Of a stretch of DNA of 62,960 nt, positions 1 through 8,331 are shown in pieces. Location: the NCBI GenBank assembly GCA_017513445.1, contig JAFXFS010000007.1:1-62960 (forward strand). The letters run 5' to 3'. The translations under genes and the position numbers were made by a program. The notes under the pieces are model-generated. The model was given only the letters and a program-made list of their open reading frames with translations. It did no database searches and was not told the DNA's origin. The stretch's first letter is position 1. Every line of letters starts with the position of its first letter. This DNA is from Bacteroidales bacterium. Lineage in GTDB: Bacteria; Bacteroidota; Bacteroidia; Bacteroidales; UBA932.

Positions 1-120
1 GAAGCCATCTCCAAGATTAGATTTCTTCAGAGGGTCGTAGGAGACTACTACGTTGATAGGCTGAAAGTGTAAAGGCAGTAATGTCAAAGCTAATCAGTAC
101 TAATCACCCGAAATCTTCCT
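1..120 (+). rRNA. 23S ribosomal RNA, 3' end only
   Basis: The first ~110 bases read as the conserved 3' end of a Bacteroidetes 23S rRNA, ending in the usual run through 'cagtactaat' and 'cccgaaat'. The rest of the gene lies before the window. The exact mature 3' end is a guess to within about 10 bases. It is followed by 5S, so this is the tail of an rRNA operon read on the + strand. Confidence 0.85.
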
Positions 121-228
121 ATATTGGACAGTATTCATATACTGAACAGGAACAACAGTCAGATATCACGTATATCTCTCTCATTAATATAAAATACGTT
201 ATACGAAAAAGTATAACAGCGAAATAAC

Positions 229-338
<110 letters not shown>

Positions 339-341
339 TTT

Positions 342-377
342 AAGAGTCGATTGTTTTTCAGTCGACTCTTTTTTTAT
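342..377 (+). terminator. rRNA operon terminator
   Basis: A perfect stem (AAGAGTCGA paired with TCGACTCTT across a short loop) runs into a T tract a few bases after 5S. This is a textbook intrinsic terminator for the rRNA operon. Confidence 0.85.
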
Positions 378-459
378 TCTTACATATTATACTAATTTAT
401 ACTTCTAATTAGAATTATTAATAGATTATCACTAATTTTGTGACTTTGAGTTTATTATT

Positions 460-1371
460 ATGAAAAGATTTATACTACTAATCATTACAGCACTAACTCT
501 TAGCTCGTGTGCTAAAGATAATTCACCTATTATATTCACATTAGATCCTGTAGCTGCCTTAAATACAGGTACTTATGTTGCTTATTCAAAATCATTTATT
601 CCTTCAGATCAGGTTAATCTAAAGCTTTCATTTCCTCTTATTGAACCTGTATTTCAACCACTTATTGATGGAAGATCAAATATTGTTTCAGCAACACTGA
701 ATCAGGCGATTATCGCTGAGGCAAATGGTTTAGACCTTGTCAATATCCTTCAATTATCACAAGCTACTCCTTTAAGACTCTTTACTAAGAGCGAAATTTC
801 ATCTATTAAAGAGTTAGAAGGTAAAAAGGTTGGATATATCGAATCTGATGGATCAAAGGAGATTATCGATCTTCTCTCTCATTTGAAGGGTGTTAAATTT
901 GAATTGGATGCTTCAGATGCATTGAATAAGTTTAACAATAATGAGTTAGATGCAATTATTCTCAAAGAGTATAAAGAGATGTATATGATTCCTGGAATTG
1001 TCACTGAAGAGGTTTCAGTATATAATTTTAGTGAAATGGGATTTGATATACCAGATGTAGGTCTATATTGCTTAAAATCAGATTATAGTAAGAGAAAAGA
1101 TGATTATAATGCAATTGCAGAGGCCATTCAGAAGGGTTGGGAATATACTGCAAGCGATTTGAATGATGCATTTGTTATCTTATGTGCAAATTTGGGAGAG
1201 ACATCAGAAGATGATAGAGCTTACTATTTCTGGCAGATGAGCAATTTCTCAAATCACCAGATAGATCCAATTGCGAATAAGAGAATTTTTACTCTTTTTG
1301 ACGAAGCAGTTGAAGTATACTGCGAATTGTATATGCAGGCAGGAATTATTAAAGAGTCAGTAGATTTATAG
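460..1371 (+). CDS. NMT1/SsuA-like periplasmic substrate-binding lipoprotein
   Basis: A 303-residue lipoprotein. A short hydrophobic signal ends in the lipobox LSSC with Cys17, so it should be anchored after the signal. The rest looks like a two-lobed ABC-type binding protein of the NMT1/THI5/SsuA kind ('ISSIKELEGKKVGYIESDGS' is the typical lobe-1 phrase before the ligand site). These proteins deliver sulfonates, nitrate, pyrimidines or similar small ligands to a permease. No permease or ATPase gene adjoins it. Instead an NhaC-type antiporter starts 6 bases downstream, which is unusual. A TAnnTTTG box (433-440) lies ahead but has no clear -33 partner. The ligand is unknown. Confidence 0.75.
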   Translation: MKRFILLIITALTLSSCAKDNSPIIFTLDPVAALNTGTYVAYSKSFIPSDQVNLKLSFPLIEPVFQPLIDGRSNIVSATLNQAIIAEANGLDLVNILQLSQATPLRLFTKSEISSIKELEGKKVGYIESDGSKEIIDLLSHLKGVKFELDASDALNKFNNNELDAIILKEYKEMYMIPGIVTEEVSVYNFSEMGFDIPDVGLYCLKSDYSKRKDDYNAIAEAIQKGWEYTASDLNDAFVILCANLGETSEDDRAYYFWQMSNFSNHQIDPIANKRIFTLFDEAVEVYCELYMQAGIIKESVDL

Positions 1372-1377
1372 TATTAT

Positions 1378-2649
1378 ATGAACAATAAAAAGTTAGGTTG
1401 GTTTGCATTAAGTCCGCTTCTATTGTTCCTAATAGTTTATCTCCTATCAGCAATAGTGGTAGGAGATTTTTATGCTATTCCAATTTCTTCAGCATTTCTT
1501 ATATCAGCATTTTATGCTTTCATTATAACACCAGGTAAAAGAATTTCAGATAAATTGTCGGTATTTTCAAAAGGTGCAACCGATGAAAATATCTTTACAA
1601 TGATATGGATTTTCATTCTTGCCGGTGCCTTTGCTTCCACTGCTAAGTCGATAGGATGTATAGATGCAACAGTTAATTTTATATTATCAATATTGCCTGG
1701 AAATTTAATCTATGCAGGTCTATTTGTAGCAGCTTGTTTCGTCTCTTTTGCTGTTGGAACAAGTGTGGGGACTATTGTTGCCCTAATGCCTGTGGCCAAT
1801 GAAATTGCTGTTGATATTGCTGTAAATCCTGCATTTATGGCTGCAATAATTGTTGGAGGTTCATTCTTTGGTGATAATATGTCTCTAATATCTGATACAA
1901 CTATCGCTGCTACGCGAACACAAGGCTGTCAGATGAAGGATAAGTTCAAAGAGAACTTGAAGATTGTTGCTCCGGCAGCACTGGTAGTTCTTGCTATCTA
2001 CATAATTAGTGGATTATCAGTAGATGTCACTCCAACAAGTGGTGAGGTAAGTTTCATCAAGATGATTCCATACATTCTTGTCATAGTTCTGGCTCTATCA
2101 GGAGTTAAAGTTGTATCAGTTTTGACCTTAGGAATACTTTTGAATGGCGTGATAGGAATGATTACAGGATCTCTAAAATGGTCAGAATACCTCTCTTCAA
2201 TAGGTGCCGGTATCAACTCAATGGGAGAGCTAATAATCGTTACATTACTCGCAGGAGGTGTGATGGCGCTTATAAAGTATAATGGCGGTATAGATGTGAT
2301 AATCAATTCATTAACTAAAAATATAAAGGGGACTAAGGGCGCCCAGTTAAGCATTGCCTCACTTGTAGCTTTTGCAAATATTTGTACTGCAAACAATACA
2401 ATTGCCATAATTACAACTGGAGGAATTGCTAATGATATTTCTAAAAAGTTTGGAGTATCGCCAAGGAGAGCTGCAAGCGTACTTGATACAATCTCTTGCT
2501 TTGTCCAATCATTGGTTCCTTATGGTGCACAGCTATTGATGGCAGCGAGTTTTGCCTCTATATCTTCGGTAGAGATAATACCATATCTATACTATCCTCT
2601 TTTAATGGGAGTTAGCTCTCTCCTCTGGATCATTTTCAGCAAGAAATAG
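1378..2649 (+). CDS. NhaC-family Na+/H+ antiporter-like membrane transporter
   Basis: A 423-residue polytopic inner-membrane protein with about 11-12 hydrophobic segments. It carries the family signature around residues 160-190 (GGSFFGDNMSLISDTTIAAT, matching the NhaC pattern GxxFGDxxSxxSDTTxxA). NhaC-type proteins exchange Na+ for protons, and some relatives exchange organic anions or amino acids such as malate/lactate or arginine/ornithine. The close spacing to the binding lipoprotein suggests one transcript and perhaps a shared substrate, so an organic substrate is as likely as plain sodium export. It ends just before a block of intergenic repeats. Confidence 0.8.
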   Translation: MNNKKLGWFALSPLLLFLIVYLLSAIVVGDFYAIPISSAFLISAFYAFIITPGKRISDKLSVFSKGATDENIFTMIWIFILAGAFASTAKSIGCIDATVNFILSILPGNLIYAGLFVAACFVSFAVGTSVGTIVALMPVANEIAVDIAVNPAFMAAIIVGGSFFGDNMSLISDTTIAATRTQGCQMKDKFKENLKIVAPAALVVLAIYIISGLSVDVTPTSGEVSFIKMIPYILVIVLALSGVKVVSVLTLGILLNGVIGMITGSLKWSEYLSSIGAGINSMGELIIVTLLAGGVMALIKYNGGIDVIINSLTKNIKGTKGAQLSIASLVAFANICTANNTIAIITTGGIANDISKKFGVSPRRAASVLDTISCFVQSLVPYGAQLLMAASFASISSVEIIPYLYYPLLMGVSSLLWIIFSKK

Positions 2650-2868
2650 ATTGCCGGGCTTCGCCCAGCAATGACGGAAGAACAGCTTCGCCAGCAATGA
2701 CGTTCATTTTGTCATTCCCGAGCTTGCCTCGGGAATCTGTTATGATTTCCAACTAATTGATGCTCAATAGATTGCCGGGCTTCGCCCAGCAATGACGGAA
2801 GAACAGCTTCGCAATGACGGAAGAACAACTTCGCAATGACGGAAGAACAGCTTCGCCAGCAATGACGG
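2646..2868. repeat. Intergenic palindromic repeat block 1
   Basis: The whole gap between the convergent antiporter gene and phoH is repeats. Type A is a hairpin with a TTCG loop (GCCGGGC-TTCG-CCCAGC) followed by AATGACG, at 2647-2675 and 2767-2795. Type B is ATTCCCGAG-cttgc-CTCGGGAAT at 2714-2736. From about 2798 there are roughly three tandem copies of a 22-base unit (AAGAACAGCTTCGCAATGACGG and variants). The same types recur near 8.1, 53.5 and 57.7 kb. Between convergent genes such hairpins may also stop transcription. Confidence 0.85.
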
Positions 2869-2871
2869 AAT

Positions 2872-3852
2872 TTATCCTTTCTCAAAGGCATCCACTATCT
2901 TTGAGACAAGTGGGTGACGAACTATGTCTTCACGTGTGAAGTTTATCACACTTACACCTTTGATGCCTTTTAATAGTTCAACACCTTTTTCGAGGCCGGA
3001 GTCTCTCTTATTTGGAAGGTCAATTTGTGATGCATCGCCAGTGACAATAAATTTTGCATCAAAGCCCATACGGGTTAAGAACATTTTTAATTGTCCAATT
3101 GATGTATTTTGTGCCTCATCTAATATGACAAAAGCTTTCTCAAGTGTGCGTCCTCTCATATATGCAAGAGGCGCAATTTGAATAACCCCCTCTTCCATAA
3201 GTGTTTGTAGCTTTTTGGGAGGAATCATATCCCTAAGGGCATCATAAAGAGGTTGAAGATATGGATCCAATTTGTCACGAAGGTCTCCAGGCAAGAATCC
3301 TAATCGCTCTCCAGCTTCAACAGCGGGTCTTGTCAGAATTAGACGCTTTACCTCTCTATTCTTTAATGCTCTGACTGCTAATGCAATAGCTGTGTATGTT
3401 TTACCAGTTCCAGCCGGGCCTAATGCAAAAATCAGGTCATTATCGTAGTAATCTTTTACCAATCTTTTTTGATTTGGAGTTCTTGCACGTACTACTTTTC
3501 CCTCATTACCATAGCAGATGATATAATCTCCATCAGAGCTTGTATCTACCTTACCAAACTCCTTGCTTTCGCCAGATGTGTCAGCTGGGGCAGACTCTTC
3601 GAAAAGTTGCTCAACATCGTATTCGGTAAGATTGCGTTTTTTCATTCTAATTGCAATCAAAGCATTGATCTTTTTTTCAAATGATTCAATATCTTCGCTA
3701 CTACCTATGATGGTAATTTCCTCCCCTCTGGCAAATACTTTTGCTTTCGGGAAATATGTTGCTAATCGATTGAATATCTTGTTATTAACGCCATAAATCT
3801 CTAATGGATCAATCTCTTCAAGGATAATCTTTTTCTCTATCATATTATTCAA
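2872..3852 (-). CDS. PhoH-like ATPase
   Basis: A 326-residue cytoplasmic P-loop ATPase of the PhoH family. The N-terminal ~110 residues form the KH-like region seen in PhoH/PhoL proteins. Walker A is GPAGTGKTYTA near residue 145 and Walker B is VILDEAQNTS near 243. PhoH proteins are linked to RNA metabolism and phosphate stress in other bacteria, but the reaction is not settled. Its start overlaps the end of the capA-like gene by 8 bases, so the two are probably translated together. Length and motifs are normal for the family. Confidence 0.93.
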   Translation of the reverse strand: MNNMIEKKIILEEIDPLEIYGVNNKIFNRLATYFPKAKVFARGEEITIIGSSEDIESFEKKINALIAIRMKKRNLTEYDVEQLFEESAPADTSGESKEFGKVDTSSDGDYIICYGNEGKVVRARTPNQKRLVKDYYDNDLIFALGPAGTGKTYTAIALAVRALKNREVKRLILTRPAVEAGERLGFLPGDLRDKLDPYLQPLYDALRDMIPPKKLQTLMEEGVIQIAPLAYMRGRTLEKAFVILDEAQNTSIGQLKMFLTRMGFDAKFIVTGDASQIDLPNKRDSGLEKGVELLKGIKGVSVINFTREDIVRHPLVSKIVDAFEKG

Positions 3853-5014
3853 TGTTTAACTCTTCTTTAAGCATATTCCACTCTCTCTCCATCTTTAGGA
3901 ATTCACTCTCCTTTCTAAATAGATGTCTATTCTCAAGGAGATATTCTATAGGCAGCACAGTATAATTCTCCTCAAATTTTCCCCCTCTGCAACACCATAG
4001 GTAGGTAATTGTCGGCTCCAGAATAGATACTTCACCTGTGATGAGATTTCGACATAGATTAAGTGTGAAAAGAATTCCAATCTGACCGTTTTTTATACTC
4101 ATATTTGAGATGTAATTGCCTAATGAATAAGCAGTTATGTGGTCATAATAAGTGTAATATTCTCTCTCTTTTGTACTTTCTATATTGAAATTAGAGAGAC
4201 TCTTAACATAGATTTCAAATTCAGTATGAAGAGATGTTGCAACCGTTGCACCTATTTTCTTGATAGGTTGCACTACGTGAGGGTGTGTACCAATGATTAC
4301 ATCTGCACCCCATCTATAGAGCATCTCTTCCCATTTTCTTTGCTCTTCGCTCTCAAATATTTTATACTCTTCTCCCCAATGTGGCAGGGCTATTATAAGG
4401 TCGCAATTCTCAGCTTTTGCTACTCTAATTGACTCTTTTACCCTACTGCTATCCATACTGTTAACGATATATGGAAGTTCAACGGGAAAACCATTTGTTG
4501 AGTAAGTGAAATTCACAAAGGCAACTTTTACCCCCTGTATGCGTGTTATAAATGGATTATTGCTATCCTTATTACTATTTTGAATGCCTGTGTATGATGC
4601 ACCAATTCTCTCATAAAGTGTTAATGTGCTGTCAATGCCTCGTCTCCCTTTATCTGCAATGTGATTGTTGGCACATAAAAAAAGATCTATTCCAGCCCTT
4701 TTTGCCTCAATCGGTAGTTCAGGTGGCGCAGAGAATGAGGGATAGCCGGTGTATGGCTTGATTCCTGCGGCAAATTCCATATTTGCGACAACGAAATCGG
4801 CATTGTCTAAATCTTTTTGAATGTATTTAAAATATGATGAAAAGTCGTAATCTCCTGAGTTATTCTCTCTTGCCACCCTTTTAGCCGCCTCTATCTGCGC
4901 TGTGTGAGACATTATATCTCCAAGAAAAGAGATTCTGATAGTATCAGAAATCGGCTCTCCATTAACGAAGAGATAGCATAGTAGGCCAAATAATATCAGG
5001 GTTATTCTTCTCAT
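3845..5014 (-). CDS. CapA-family metallophosphatase-like protein
   Basis: A 389-residue protein with an N-terminal signal (hydrophobic stretch ending near VNGEP), so exported. It has the CapA/PgsA calcineurin-like fold motifs: ISFLGDIM near residue 30, a central NNH motif (CANNHIADKG), PHWGEEY, and GTHPHVVQP. CapA relatives take part in poly-gamma-glutamate capsule export or anchoring, but many stand-alone members have unknown targets. No pgsB/capB/capC partners are nearby, so a capsule role is not supported by context. It is cotranscribed with phoH. Confidence 0.85.
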   Translation of the reverse strand: MRRITLILFGLLCYLFVNGEPISDTIRISFLGDIMSHTAQIEAAKRVARENNSGDYDFSSYFKYIQKDLDNADFVVANMEFAAGIKPYTGYPSFSAPPELPIEAKRAGIDLFLCANNHIADKGRRGIDSTLTLYERIGASYTGIQNSNKDSNNPFITRIQGVKVAFVNFTYSTNGFPVELPYIVNSMDSSRVKESIRVAKAENCDLIIALPHWGEEYKIFESEEQRKWEEMLYRWGADVIIGTHPHVVQPIKKIGATVATSLHTEFEIYVKSLSNFNIESTKEREYYTYYDHITAYSLGNYISNMSIKNGQIGILFTLNLCRNLITGEVSILEPTITYLWCCRGGKFEENYTVLPIEYLLENRHLFRKESEFLKMEREWNMLKEELNIE

Positions 5015-5047
5015 ATTTTTCCATTAATTGTGTAAAGTTACATTTTT

Positions 5048-5078
5048 TTTGGGATTGCGACATAATTCATTAAATTTG
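5048..5078 (+). promoter_or_regulatory. Bacteroidetes-type promoter
   Basis: TTTG at 5048-5051, 19 bases, then TAAATTTG at 5071-5078: the consensus -33/-7 arrangement of Bacteroidetes sigma-ABfr promoters. It points at the SPOR lipoprotein gene, whose ATG lies 20 bases further on. Confidence 0.6.
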
Positions 5079-5098
5079 TCTGTATTACCACTAAATAA

Positions 5099-5566
5099 AT
5101 GAAGACTATTAAAGAGTTATCAATATTGATTTTAATGCTCACTATCCTTAGTGGATGTGATTATGTGAGAGCAGCATTAGGTAAGCCTACTTCAGCTGAT
5201 ATCGAGTCTATCAGATTAGCGCAAGAGGCTGAAGCTCAGCGAGTTGCTGATTCAATAGCCCGCGTCCAATTTGTGAAAGATAGTATAGCAAAAGCAGTAG
5301 CAGACTCATTGGCAGCTCTACCGCAAGTTCCTAAAAATTACTATGTAATTATTGGTAGTTATATGGAAGACAAAAGTGTTGATGATTGTAGGAAAAAACT
5401 TCAATCTGAAGGGGTGGAATCTACTGTAATTCAGTTTAGGAATGGCTTCAAGTTGGTGGCTGTCGGAGGTTTTGCAAAGTTCTCAGAAGCAAAACAAAAG
5501 ATGAATCAAATTAAACATCTTTCGGAGACTCCTGACGAGGTGTGGATTCATAAAAAGAAAGAATAA
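5099..5566 (+). CDS. SPOR-domain lipoprotein
   Basis: A 155-residue lipoprotein: signal peptide with lipobox LSGC (Cys20), then an Ala/Glu-rich helical linker (residues ~40-75, probably coiled coil), then a C-terminal SPOR domain (about 80-150, beginning [17 protein letters not shown]). SPOR domains bind glycan strands stripped of stem peptides at division sites, so a role in cell-wall remodelling or septation is likely. gcvT follows 16 bases later and may be read from the same promoter, though the functions look unrelated. Confidence 0.85.
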   Translation: MKTIKELSILILMLTILSGCDYVRAALGKPTSADIESIRLAQEAEAQRVADSIARVQFVKDSIAKAVADSLAALPQVPKNYYVIIGSYMEDKSVDDCRKKLQSEGVESTVIQFRNGFKLVAVGGFAKFSEAKQKMNQIKHLSETPDEVWIHKKKE

Positions 5567-5582
5567 TAATATTACAATAATT

Positions 5583-6689
5583 ATGAAAGAGACTACATTT
5601 ACACAAAAACACATTGCTCTTGGCGCAAAAATGGCTCCATTTGCAGGTTACAATATGCCTATAGAGTATGTAGGTATCAATAAAGAACACAACATTGTTA
5701 GAGAGGGTGTGGGAGTTTTTGATGTTTCTCATATGGGAGAGATCTGGGTGAAAGGTCCTAATGCAATTCCTTTCTTACAGTATGTAACATCTAACGATGT
5801 ATCGACACTCTATCCAGGTAAAGCTCAATATTCTTGCTTCCCAAATGGAAAGGGTGGTATTGTAGATGATGTAATCGTGTATTGTGTTGATAATGAGACA
5901 TTTCTACTTGTTGTAAATGCTTCTAATGTTGACAAGGATTGGGCACATTTGTGCGAGTATGCTCCAAAATATGATATAACTCCTGGTAAAGAACTTTATA
6001 ATGCTTCAGATGAGATTTGTCAGTTGGCAATTCAAGGACCTAAAGCAATGGAGGTTATGCAGAAAATCTGTGATGAGAACATTATGGATATGGAGTATTA
6101 TACATTCAAAAAATTGACAGTAGCTGGTATTCCAAATGCAATTCTTTCAACAACAGGTTATACCGGAAGTGGCGGATGTGAGGTATATGTTGCCAATGAA
6201 GATGGTGCAAGATTATGGGATGCTGTGTTTGCAGCAGGAGAGGAGTTTGGAATCTCGCCAATAGGACTTGGAGCAAGAGATACCCTTCGTTTAGAGATGG
6301 GATTTTGCCTTTATGGAAATGACATAGATGACACAACATCTCCTATTGAAGCAGGTTTAGGTTGGATTACCAAATTCAATGATGTCAAAGGAGACTTTAT
6401 TGATAAAGATTATATGTTGCAACAAAAAGCTGATGGTTTGAAACGCAAATTGGTTGGTTTTGAACTAATTGACAAAGGTATTCCACGTCACGGTTACAAT
6501 GTTTGCAATGCAGATGGAGAGGTTATTGGAGTAGTTACATCGGGAACTATGGCTCCAACAGTTAAGAAAGGTGTAGGTTTAGCATATGTAAATGCACCTC
6601 TATTCAAGGTTGGAAGTGAGATATTTATCGAAGTTAGAGGCAAAATGCTGAAAGCTGAGGTTGTTAAAACACCTTTCTATAAGAAATAG
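5583..6689 (+). CDS. gcvT: Aminomethyltransferase (glycine cleavage T-protein)
   Basis: A 368-residue cytoplasmic enzyme of normal GcvT length. It accepts the aminomethyl group from lipoylated H-protein and transfers the methylene unit to tetrahydrofolate, releasing ammonia. Recognisable segments: [24 protein letters not shown] near residue 45, [11 protein letters not shown] near 190, and [13 protein letters not shown] near 225, followed by the barrel domain ending in a [11 protein letters not shown] motif. The gcvH and gcvP genes are not in the window. Confidence 0.96.
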   Translation: MKETTFTQKHIALGAKMAPFAGYNMPIEYVGINKEHNIVREGVGVFDVSHMGEIWVKGPNAIPFLQYVTSNDVSTLYPGKAQYSCFPNGKGGIVDDVIVYCVDNETFLLVVNASNVDKDWAHLCEYAPKYDITPGKELYNASDEICQLAIQGPKAMEVMQKICDENIMDMEYYTFKKLTVAGIPNAILSTTGYTGSGGCEVYVANEDGARLWDAVFAAGEEFGISPIGLGARDTLRLEMGFCLYGNDIDDTTSPIEAGLGWITKFNDVKGDFIDKDYMLQQKADGLKRKLVGFELIDKGIPRHGYNVCNADGEVIGVVTSGTMAPTVKKGVGLAYVNAPLFKVGSEIFIEVRGKMLKAEVVKTPFYKK

Positions 6690-6693
6690 TTTT

Positions 6694-6722
6694 TTTGTGG
6701 CAAGATAATTGCCTTATCTTTG
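6694..6722 (+). promoter_or_regulatory. Bacteroidetes-type promoter
   Basis: TTTG at 6694-6697, 17 bases, TATCTTTG at 6715-6722. It lies directly after gcvT and 15 bases before the ATG at 6738. It overlaps a possible upstream TTG start at 6720, which argues for the ATG at 6738 as the real start of the peptidase gene. Confidence 0.55.
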
Positions 6723-6737
6723 TTAAAAATTTTTAAT

Positions 6738-8048
6738 ATGAAATCTTTTAACAATAGATATATGACGATAGTTGCAGCTATGCTTCTATCGTCTTTTTCA
6801 TTATTAGCACAAAGTGTTAGTGAGAAAAATTTGAGAAATCACCTTGAATATCTCTGCTCTGACAAATTAGAGGGAAGAAAGGCAGGGACACAGGGCGAAA
6901 TAGCTGCTGCACAGTACCTCTTTGATCAATTATCACAGGCAGGACTTATGATGATGACTCCAAGAAGCGGTCAGGATTTCTCCATTGTAAATGGCTCTGA
7001 TACAATCTATTCGCGTAATATCGTTGGTATTGTAGAGGGTTATGACAAACGTCTTAGAGATGAATATATAGTTGTTGGCGCCAATTACGATCACTTGGGG
7101 GTTAACTACCTGAATGTCAATGGGGTAGAACAAAAACAAATATTCAGAGGCGCTGATGATAATGGTTCTGGAATTGCGGTATTGATTGAGGTGGCAAAAC
7201 TCGTTGCACAAAATAGTTATATGTTTCCACGTTCAATAGTTTTCGTTGGTTTTGGTGCAGCAGAAGAGGGTATGGCCGGTTCCTGGTACTTTGTTAACAG
7301 GGCATTCCCATTTATCGAAAATGTGAAACTTATGGTTAATCTGGATATGTTGGGTAGGGGAGATAATAACAATCCTTTCCAAATCTTTTCAGCAATGTCT
7401 AATAAGGAGATAAGAGAGATTATTGACAGAATAGAGGATAAGGAGCCAGTAGCTCTCTCTCCTGAGATTATCTCTGCCCAGATGCCACAAGCAGATTACC
7501 TCTCATTTCATAATAACAATATCCCATTCATACTCTTGACAACAGGTATAAGTAGAGAGTACCATACTGTCAGAGATTTGCCCAAATTTATTATGTATGA
7601 TAATCTGAAAAATATATCATCATTTACCTACCTTCTTCTTGAGGATGTCTCGATGATGGAATCTTTTGGTGTTGATGGCAGAAAACCGTCTGTAAATCAG
7701 CAAGATAGTGAAAGAGTTTATGCTATTTCAGAGTGTACAAAATCTCCTCGCTTCTTTAATGCAGAAGAGATATCATTTATGGATAATTGGGTTTACAAAT
7801 ATCTGAAGTACCCAAGGTATGCTGTGGAAAATGGTATTCAAGGAACTGTTGTGGTCTCATTTATTATCGAAAAGAGTGGAGAGGTAAGCAATGTTGAGAT
7901 TCAGGAGAGTGTTCACTCTACACTTGATAACGAGGCAATAAAAGTTGTAAGTGCTTCGCCTAAATGGTCTCCTGGAGAGATTAGAGGTGAGCGTGTCAGA
8001 ACAAGAGTATCTGTGCCAATCAGATTTATATTAAGAGAGAACAAGTAG
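6738..8048 (+). CDS. M28 metallopeptidase fused to a TonB C-terminal domain
   Basis: About 436 residues from the ATG at 6738. A signal peptide ends near LLAQ. Residues ~30-310 form an M28 aminopeptidase-like zinc domain: GADDNGSG gives the bridging Asp, AAEEGMAGS the catalytic Glu, and VNLDMLGRG a further metal ligand. The last ~90 residues (from WVYKYLKYPRYAVENG) are a TonB_C/energy-transducer domain (GTVVVSFIIEKSGEV, then SPKWSPGE). It is probably exported to the periplasm or outer membrane. Joining a peptidase to a TonB C-terminal domain is uncommon. The TonB_C part may bind TonB-dependent receptors or serve only as an anchor. Confidence 0.85.
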   Translation: MKSFNNRYMTIVAAMLLSSFSLLAQSVSEKNLRNHLEYLCSDKLEGRKAGTQGEIAAAQYLFDQLSQAGLMMMTPRSGQDFSIVNGSDTIYSRNIVGIVEGYDKRLRDEYIVVGANYDHLGVNYLNVNGVEQKQIFRGADDNGSGIAVLIEVAKLVAQNSYMFPRSIVFVGFGAAEEGMAGSWYFVNRAFPFIENVKLMVNLDMLGRGDNNNPFQIFSAMSNKEIREIIDRIEDKEPVALSPEIISAQMPQADYLSFHNNNIPFILLTTGISREYHTVRDLPKFIMYDNLKNISSFTYLLLEDVSMMESFGVDGRKPSVNQQDSERVYAISECTKSPRFFNAEEISFMDNWVYKYLKYPRYAVENGIQGTVVVSFIIEKSGEVSNVEIQESVHSTLDNEAIKVVSASPKWSPGEIRGERVRTRVSVPIRFILRENK

Positions 8049-8206
8049 AACGTCATTGCTGGGCGCAGCCCGGCAATCTATAGGTTGTCAGATTATTCTA
8101 GGGGTATAAATAGATTCCCGAGGCAAGCTCGGGAATGACGTTAATGTTGTACCAGTTCGGAAATGACGTAACTGTTGTACCAGCTCGGGAATGACGTAAT
8201 TACTTC
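8047..8206. repeat. Intergenic palindromic repeat block 2
   Basis: Starts with an inverted type A unit (CGTCATTGCTGGGC-GCAGCCCGGCAATCTAT, 8051-8083), then an inverted type B hairpin (ATTCCCGAG-gcaag-CTCGGGAATGACG, about 8114-8141). Two degenerate tandem units follow, of the form GTTGTACCAG-Y-TCGG-AATGACGTAA (about 8145-8200). They are the same families as at 2.65 and 57.65 kb in opposite orientation. No gene is visible here. Confidence 0.8.
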
Positions 8207-8265
8207 CAAGTATTAAAATATTTCTGAAAAATGATGCTATTCGGATAATTAATAATAAGTTTATT

Positions 8266-8273
8266 TATCTTTG
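8266..8273 (+). promoter_or_regulatory. -7 promoter element for leuS
   Basis: TATCTTTG, an exact TAnnTTTG box, sits 58 bases before the leuS ATG. No convincing TTTG partner is seen at the usual distance, so this is a half-supported promoter. The transcript would have a ~50-base leader. Confidence 0.4.
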
Positions 8274-8331
8274 CAAGATGTAGTATCCCTTTGGGGATTT
8301 TGATAAGATAATAAACTATTCAAATAATTAT

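Noticed and set aside
1998-2408. 136-residue frame antisense to the NhaC-type gene
   Set aside because: Fully inside a well-supported membrane protein gene; its composition mirrors the sense strand.
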